Shown here: positions 6,617 through 9,711 of the stretch, one piece after another
Position numbering within the stretch: the first letter of the stretch is position 1
Layout: every line of letters begins with the position of its first letter
Assembly: GCA_049972045.1 (NCBI GenBank)
Contig: JBMFKS010000105.1
Coordinates: 1 to 9,711, forward strand
Reading direction: 5' to 3'
Length of the DNA stretch: 9,711 bases
Source of the DNA: SpSt-77 sp049972045
GTDB taxonomy: Bacteria > Chloroflexota > Anaerolineae > B4-G1 > DUEL01
Translations under genes and position numbers: made by a program
Notes under the pieces: generated by a model
Seen by the model: only the letters and a program-made list of their open reading frames with translations
Database searches by the model: none
What the model was told of the DNA's origin: nothing

Positions 6617-6644
6617 CCACTTCAGGGCCCGGCGGTAGGCGACC
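6617..6644 (-). pseudogene. Possible remnant of a duplicated TPR-gene 3' region
   Basis: This 28-base stretch matches bases 5349-5376, near the 3' end of the TPR gene, at 24 of 28 positions. On the minus strand it reads VAYRRALKW, against AAYRQALEW in the intact gene. It is sandwiched between repeat copies 3 and 4 and has no start or rest of a gene. It could be a leftover of a second TPR gene after repeat-mediated deletion. TPR motifs are low in complexity, so chance similarity cannot be excluded. The rest of 6645-6774, apart from repeat copy 4, shows nothing recognisable. Confidence 0.4.
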
Positions 6645-6659
6645 CGGGCTGGATTCCCG

Positions 6660-6687
6660 AACCACAGATGGCACAGATTTACGGATT
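6660..6687. repeat. Interspersed repeat, half copy (copy 4)
   Basis: This is one arm only: AACCACAGATGGCACAGATT and then TACGGATT, degenerate 9-nt units like those in the left arms of the other copies. No matching right arm follows, so it is a truncated element. It lies 87 bases past the stop of the DUF2283 gene. Confidence 0.75.
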
Positions 6688-6774
6688 GTGATGGACCACC
6701 GACCACTGGCCCCCAATGATGACCTCCCGCCTGGCCCCTTTGCGACTCGCTCTCTGCGACTTGCAGTATGCTCC

Positions 6775-7002
6775 CTAGACCCCACTGAAATCAGCAACGG
6801 ATGGGAGCAGCGCAACTTCAAACTGGACTCGGTGCTGAAGGACTTCTGAGGCATCCAGTACTTCAATGCCGATCAGCCTTCCCTCCCGGTTAAAATCCGC
6901 ATAGACGCCGGGCATCACGGTCTCTGTCCTTGCCGCTTTCTCGCCCGGTGTGGCGAACCAGATGTACAGCAAATCCCGAACTGGATCGTATTCTATCTTC
7001 AT
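6775..7002 (-). CDS. DUF2283 family protein, putative small antitoxin-like partner
   Basis: This 75-residue protein begins MKIEYDPVRDLLYIWF and continues through PGVYADFNREGRLIGIEVLDAS. That is the DUF2283 pattern: an M-x-I-x-Y-D start, D-x-L-Y-I, then G-x-x-x-D-F-x-x-x-G-x-x-x-G-I-E-V-L-x-A-S. The biochemical role is unknown. The ATG follows the stop of the upstream DUF4258-like gene by three bases, with GAGGTGAGGG as a ribosome site, so the two are cotranslated. From memory, DUF2283 genes often sit beside DUF4258-type genes and the pair is suspected to be a toxin-antitoxin module. No catalytic residues stand out. Confidence 0.85.
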   Translation of the reverse strand: MKIEYDPVRDLLYIWFATPGEKAARTETVMPGVYADFNREGRLIGIEVLDASEVLQHRVQFEVALLPSVADFSGV

Positions 7003-7005
7003 CCC

Positions 7006-7308
7006 TCACCTCGGTAAAAACTTCCCGTACCTGGCCTTGACGGTCAGAAGGATGACTCCTTCGTCCGTCAACTTATAGTACACAGTGACCTCTTTTTCTT
7101 CGTAGAATTGCCCTTCCCATTCTGCCTGGAAGGAGAATACCCTCACTTTGCCGAGCGTACCGGCTTTAGCATCAGTGGCTTCCCATCCCTCGTTGAGGGT
7201 CCACTCCACTTCTTCCCGCGTGACACCCCGCTGCTCCATTCGGGCCTTAAGATGAGGGTGTAAATCAGCATCTGTGATTCGGAACCGCCCGCTCTGTTTC
7301 GGGAACAT
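7006..7308 (-). CDS. DUF4258-like small protein, putative toxin-like partner of DUF2283
   Basis: This 100-residue protein has HPHLKARMEQRGVTREEVEWTLNEG near its N-terminus, followed by a beta-rich half (GKVRVFSFQ, KEVTVYYKLTDEGVILLTVKARYGKF). The pattern H-x-x-x-R-M-x-Q-R-G-[IV]-[ST]-x-x-[ED]-[VI] followed by [VT]-x-Y-x... strands is typical of DUF4258 and of RelE/BrnT-like small folds. It is translated first and ends three bases before the DUF2283 start. A strong GGAGGGGG ribosome site precedes its ATG. The function is not recognised; the toxin-antitoxin reading is inferred from the paired layout and from similar modules on both sides. Lower G+C than the sugar genes hints at separate origin. 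Confidence 0.75.
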   Translation of the reverse strand: MFPKQSGRFRITDADLHPHLKARMEQRGVTREEVEWTLNEGWEATDAKAGTLGKVRVFSFQAEWEGQFYEEKEVTVYYKLTDEGVILLTVKARYGKFLPR

Positions 7309-7363
7309 CTTTCGCCCCCTCCATCCCTCGTTCCTCCACTCCCCTGCTCACTGTGAGTTTTTG

Positions 7364-7447
7364 AACCACGGATTTCAGGGCTTTTTAACCACAGATTGCA
7401 CGGATTTCACCGATTAAAAATCTGTGGAATCCGTGAAATCCGTGGTT
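7364..7447. repeat. Interspersed hairpin repeat, copy 5 (sub-type B, longest)
   Basis: AACCACGGATTTCA at the left pairs with TGAAATCCGTGGTT at the right. An inner pair is formed by CCACAGATT and AATCTGTGG. The left flank GAGTTTTTGAACCACGGA (from 7355) and the interior TTTAACCACAGATT are shared with copy 3. Its right arm (7414-7447) is translated as the C-terminal tail of the nucleotidyltransferase gene. Confidence 0.9.
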
Positions 7448-7803
7448 TCACTCCCCCGCGCGGCCAGCAGGAGGCTGCCCTGCAGGACCTCCGCCAGCCC
7501 GGGAGGGAGTTCCGGGCCGGAGAGGAGAAGGTCCAGGCCGACTCCCAGGCGGCGGGAGAAGAAGAAAAAGTAGGGTCTCATCGCCTCCAGCGGATTGCCG
7601 GAGACCACCGACACCCGGAGCAGCAGGTCCACATCGCTGGTGCCGGTATGGGCCCCGGCGGCCAGGGAGCCGATCAGCCGCACCTCCTGAAGTTCCGGGA
7701 AGACCTCCAGGGCTTCTGCAGCCGCCTCCCTCAGCCGCCGGAGGACCTCATCCCGGTCCAGGGAGATGGCTTTCACAGAACCGGATGACCTGATCCGCCG
7801 CAT
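7414..7803 (-). CDS. MNT-type nucleotidyltransferase (minimal nucleotidyltransferase, antitoxin partner of HEPN)
   Basis: This 129-residue protein carries the polymerase-beta-type signature GSLAAGAHTGTSDVDLLL (45-62), that is G-S-x(10)-D57-x-D59, plus a third acidic residue Asp91 in VGLDLLLS. The catalytic triad is intact. Related MntA enzymes transfer AMP to the partner HEPN toxin and so silence it. The ATG at 7803 follows GGGAGG at six bases and overlaps the HEPN gene by 56 bases; a GTG at 7776 is a shorter alternative. The last eleven residues (ETTDFTDSTDF) are encoded by repeat copy 5, so the natural C-terminus has probably been replaced: a TGA next to the repeat edge is out of frame. The catalytic core should be unaffected. 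Confidence 0.88.
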   Translation of the reverse strand: MRRIRSSGSVKAISLDRDEVLRRLREAAAEALEVFPELQEVRLIGSLAAGAHTGTSDVDLLLRVSVVSGNPLEAMRPYFFFFSRRLGVGLDLLLSGPELPPGLAEVLQGSLLLAARGSETTDFTDSTDF

Positions 7804-8143
7804 CCAGGGCCTCCCGGGCCTGGGCTTCGGTGAAGTAATCGGCCGGCTTGCCCGAGGCGAAACCGTTCGGATAGCGGGGCGGGATGTAGTAGAGGTCCAG
7901 CAGCCGGGCCCGATCCAGAACCTCTGCCGGGACGTCCATATCCTGGCCGATCAGCCGCAGCATCTCGGTCAGCGAGTGCCCCCAAAGAGTCAGGCCGCGC
8001 GCCAGCCCCAGGGCCTTGATGACTTTCTCGGCGGCCTGCTGCAGGGTGAAGCATGCCCACTCATAATAGCCGTACCGGATGTCTATCAGTGCCCGTTCGT
8101 AATCCCGCTTCCCCTGCTCGTACCAGTCCCTCCAGCGGTTCAT
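7748..8143 (-). CDS. HEPN domain protein, putative RNase toxin of a HEPN/MNT pair
   Basis: This 131-residue protein is all-helical and typical of the HEPN family: RDWYEQGKRDYERAL at the start, YYEWACFTLQQAAEKVIKALGL (26-47), RGLTLWGHSLTEML (49-62), and YYIPPRYPNGF..G.P.DYF near 85-103 with a final helix. The R-x6-H motif (Arg49, His56) matches the HEPN RNase active-site pattern. It is followed directly by the overlapping nucleotidyltransferase, the usual HEPN/MNT toxin-antitoxin arrangement, in which the nucleotidyltransferase modifies or neutralises the HEPN protein. The RX4HXY form known from HepT is not present, so mechanism should not be copied across directly. GGTGG lies before the ATG. 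Two 16-bp palindromes and repeat copy 6 lie upstream. Confidence 0.9.
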   Translation of the reverse strand: MNRWRDWYEQGKRDYERALIDIRYGYYEWACFTLQQAAEKVIKALGLARGLTLWGHSLTEMLRLIGQDMDVPAEVLDRARLLDLYYIPPRYPNGFASGKPADYFTEAQAREALDAADQVIRFCESHLPGPG

Positions 8144-8158
8144 AATACCACCGATCTG

Positions 8159-8174
8159 TTCCGAATTTTCGGAA
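8159..8174. promoter_or_regulatory. Palindrome 1 upstream of HEPN gene, possible operator
   Basis: TTCCGAA and TTCGGAA are perfect 7-base inverted arms with two bases between. The site ends 15 bases upstream of the HEPN ATG. It pairs in geometry with a second palindrome 13 bases further upstream. It could be an operator or an mRNA hairpin; no protein in this pair has a visible DNA-binding domain. Confidence 0.35.
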
Positions 8175-8187
8175 ATTTTGCTTCAGC

Positions 8188-8203
8188 GACCATCGGGATG
8201 GTC
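8188..8203. promoter_or_regulatory. Palindrome 2 upstream of HEPN gene, possible operator
   Basis: GACCATC and GATGGTC are perfect 7-base inverted arms with GG between, the same arm and loop size as palindrome 1 but a different sequence. It lies between palindrome 1 and repeat copy 6. The centres are 29 bases apart. Confidence 0.35.
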
Positions 8204-8210
8204 GGATTCT

Positions 8211-8275
8211 AACCACGGATGACACGGATTTCACGGATTGATAAAAAATCAGTGTAATCCGTGAAATCCGTGGTT
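8211..8275. repeat. Interspersed hairpin repeat, copy 6
   Basis: The left arm AACCACGGATGACACGGATT and beyond pairs with the right arm AATCCGTGAAATCCGTGGTT; each arm is about three 9-nt units. Its loop sequence (GATAAAAAATC) differs from the other copies. It ends exactly at the base before the wzz stop codon (8276-8278), so the TGA belongs to or touches the element edge (TGAAACCACGG on the minus strand). Confidence 0.9.
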
Positions 8276-9493
8276 TCACCGCCCTCCGCTCCGCCACCAT
8301 TCCGTCACAAATGCCCCGAAGACTGCCAACATCAGCCCCAACACGCCCGCCACAGCGGTATTCAGCAGTTTGCGGGGGCTGGCGGGTTTCTCCGGCACCG
8401 CCGCCCGGCTACCCAGCCGCGCGGTGCTCTGCGCCCCCTGCAGGGCGATGCGCGTCTCCTCCACCTTGCGGGCCAGCGCCGTGTAAGTCTCCTTCGCCAG
8501 GTCCCGCTGGCGGGCCAGCCGGTCGGACTCGGTATAGATTTCCTGGAGTTGCTTCTGGAGGGAGAGGATTTGCGGCTGCAATTCCTCCAGACGTTGGCCA
8601 ATTTCGGCGAACTTGGCCTCCAGCGCCTGGGCCATATCGTCCAGAAGCGCCATCATCTCCCCGACGCTCTTGTTGGAGAGAGATTCGGCGCTGTTCACCT
8701 GGAGTTGAATGGGCGCGGAGGCCTGGGCGTTAAAGGCTTTGATCTGGAGAAAAAGGGTCGTCAGATCATCGGCCAGGGAGGCGGGGCGCTCGTTCGGCTG
8801 GCGGGCCAGTTGCTCCCGCAGGGCCCGGATGTCCTGAAGGATGTAGGTAATGGCCCGCTGGTCGGCCAGGTAATGGGCCTGGTCACTTTTCAGGGAGTCC
8901 AGCCGGGCGTCCAGAATGCTGGCCTGATTGCGGGCCTGGAACTCAACCAGCGCTTGCTCGGCGGCCTCCAGTTCCGCCCGGGCCTGCGCCAGTTGCGCCT
9001 CCATCTGGCGCAACTCCTCGTCGCTGGCTCCGTAGACCCGATTGGCATGCTCCACGAAGAGTTCCGCCCAGAGGTTGGCGATATGCGCTGCCTCCTGAGG
9101 GTCGCGGGAGCGGACGGTGAGCCGTACGATGCTGGGGTCCGTCCCTGCCTTTGCCTTCACCCGCTCCTGTAGGTCTCTCAGCGTCTCCACATCCGCGGGC
9201 CGGGGGTTCAGGCGGACAAAGAGGGCCTCCAGCACCTCGTCCCCTTCAGCCAGGTCGGGGTAGGCTTTATAAGCAGGTTGAGGCAACTGACTGGGCACTT
9301 CAAACCGGGGGTCAAACTGCATGACGTACTGGGGCTGTTTGATGACCACCAGCGCCGTCGCTTCGTAGGTGGGCGGGAGGAGGAAACTCACCACCAGGGC
9401 GACGACGGCCGCCGCAAGGGTGGTCCCGAGGATCCATTTCCAGTACTTGAGGAGGACCAGGACATAGGCTCGCAAGTCAATCTCTTCTTCCAT
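8276..9493 (-). CDS. wzz: Wzz-type polysaccharide co-polymerase / chain-length determinant protein
   Basis: This 405-residue inner-membrane protein begins MEEEIDLRAYVLVLLKYWKW and has a membrane segment near 20-39. A Wzz domain follows (PPTYEATALVVI at about 40-51, a classic post-membrane strand), then a large extracytoplasmic part with long coiled-coil helices near 156-190 and 285-350. A proline-containing PEKPASPRK motif (367-375) precedes the second membrane segment at about 377-397. This is the two-membrane-helix PCP layout; no C-terminal tyrosine-kinase domain follows. Such proteins control sugar-chain length by working with the Wzy polymerase. The frame extends to a TTG at 9550, but a good promoter lies between, and the ATG at 9493 has AGGGGG seven bases upstream, so I chose it; an ATG at 9499 is possible. 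It is the first gene of this strand run and fits with the sugar-nucleotide operon downstream. Confidence 0.9.
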   Translation of the reverse strand: MEEEIDLRAYVLVLLKYWKWILGTTLAAAVVALVVSFLLPPTYEATALVVIKQPQYVMQFDPRFEVPSQLPQPAYKAYPDLAEGDEVLEALFVRLNPRPADVETLRDLQERVKAKAGTDPSIVRLTVRSRDPQEAAHIANLWAELFVEHANRVYGASDEELRQMEAQLAQARAELEAAEQALVEFQARNQASILDARLDSLKSDQAHYLADQRAITYILQDIRALREQLARQPNERPASLADDLTTLFLQIKAFNAQASAPIQLQVNSAESLSNKSVGEMMALLDDMAQALEAKFAEIGQRLEELQPQILSLQKQLQEIYTESDRLARQRDLAKETYTALARKVEETRIALQGAQSTARLGSRAAVPEKPASPRKLLNTAVAGVLGLMLAVFGAFVTEWWRSGGR

Positions 9494-9536
9494 TTCCATT
9501 CCCCCTATTCGGAGATAGATGGGATTAGTGGGCTTA

Positions 9537-9565
9537 ATTATATTCTCCAATTATCTCTCCCACAA
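9537..9565 (-). promoter_or_regulatory. Sigma-70-like promoter upstream of wzz
   Basis: On the minus strand TTGTGG (9565-9560) and a perfect TATAAT (9542-9537) are separated by 17 bases. Transcription would begin near 9530, giving a leader of about 37 bases before the wzz ATG. The -35 matches only the TTG core. The remaining upstream bases (9566-9711) hold an 8-bp ATACGTAT palindrome at 9659-9666 and no gene that I can support. Confidence 0.5.
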
Positions 9566-9711
9566 GCCAACACAGGACGGGAGTTTTCCGACAGAGTCGT
9601 CCTCCCTAAACTCCGGCGGCATAGATTTTTTGAAGGGGGTTAGTGGTCAGTCAAGTTTATACGTATGGGTCCGAATTGCCGACGCGGCCAGGGGCCCATG
9701 CAGGCCACAAG

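Noticed and set aside
6588..6866. 92-residue minus-strand frame overlapping the DUF2283 gene
   Set aside because: It is out of frame with a recognised family and is open mainly because the 9-nt repeat units carry no stops.
4598..8275. CRISPR array
   Set aside because: The repeat copies are irregularly spaced, imperfect and separated by genes rather than by short spacers; no cas genes.
4598..8275. Classic MITE or insertion sequence
   Set aside because: I could not see target-site duplications at the repeat edges and no transposase is present, so I call them hairpin repeats only.
8261..9172. 303-residue plus-strand frame antisense to wzz
   Set aside because: It starts in repeat copy 6 and follows the antisense of coiled-coil codons; no domain.
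9494..9550. Longer wzz start at TTG 9550
   Set aside because: It would lie upstream of the predicted transcription start and has no ribosome site; the added residues do not fit the family.

Overview
All genes in this window lie on the minus strand, so it reads from right to left. G+C is high in the polysaccharide and TPR genes and lower in the small toxin-antitoxin-like genes. The style (dense GC-rich operons, HicBA and HEPN/nucleotidyltransferase pairs, a TPR protein in a polysaccharide locus, and many CCACGGATTTCACGGATT-type intergenic repeats) suggests an environmental bacterium, possibly Chloroflexota (Anaerolineae-like). That is an impression, not a proof; no rRNA or marker gene is present.

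In order of transcription the layout is as follows. (1) 9711-8276: a promoter-like site, then a Wzz-type chain-length regulator / polysaccharide co-polymerase. (2) 8275-4598: an accessory stretch holding a HEPN/MNT-nucleotidyltransferase pair, a DUF4258-like/DUF2283 pair, a membrane-anchored TPR protein and a hicB-hicA pair. These four modules are separated by six copies (five hairpin-forming, one half copy) of one repeat family built from 9-nt CACGGATTT-like units. (3) 4554-1: a very tight five-gene operon, wbpD-wbpE-wbpB-wbpA-wbpI, with every junction a 4-bp ATGA overlap. The last gene runs off the left edge.

The five wbp-type genes together specify the known route UDP-GlcNAc -> UDP-GlcNAcA -> 3-keto sugar -> UDP-GlcNAc3NA -> UDP-GlcNAc(3NAc)A -> UDP-Man(2NAc3NAc)A, a di-N-acetylated mannuronic acid donor used in O-antigens and other surface glycans. 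With wzz upstream, the window is part of a surface polysaccharide locus whose glycosyltransferases, flippase and polymerase must lie outside it.

The part most worth a second look is the accessory stretch. Each small module is bounded by the same kind of repeat, in two cases by copies from the same sub-family. The repeats touch or overlap stop codons, supply the only plausible early start codons of the TPR gene, and encode the C-terminal tail of the nucleotidyltransferase. This looks like a repeat-punctuated cassette region inserted between wzz and the sugar operon.
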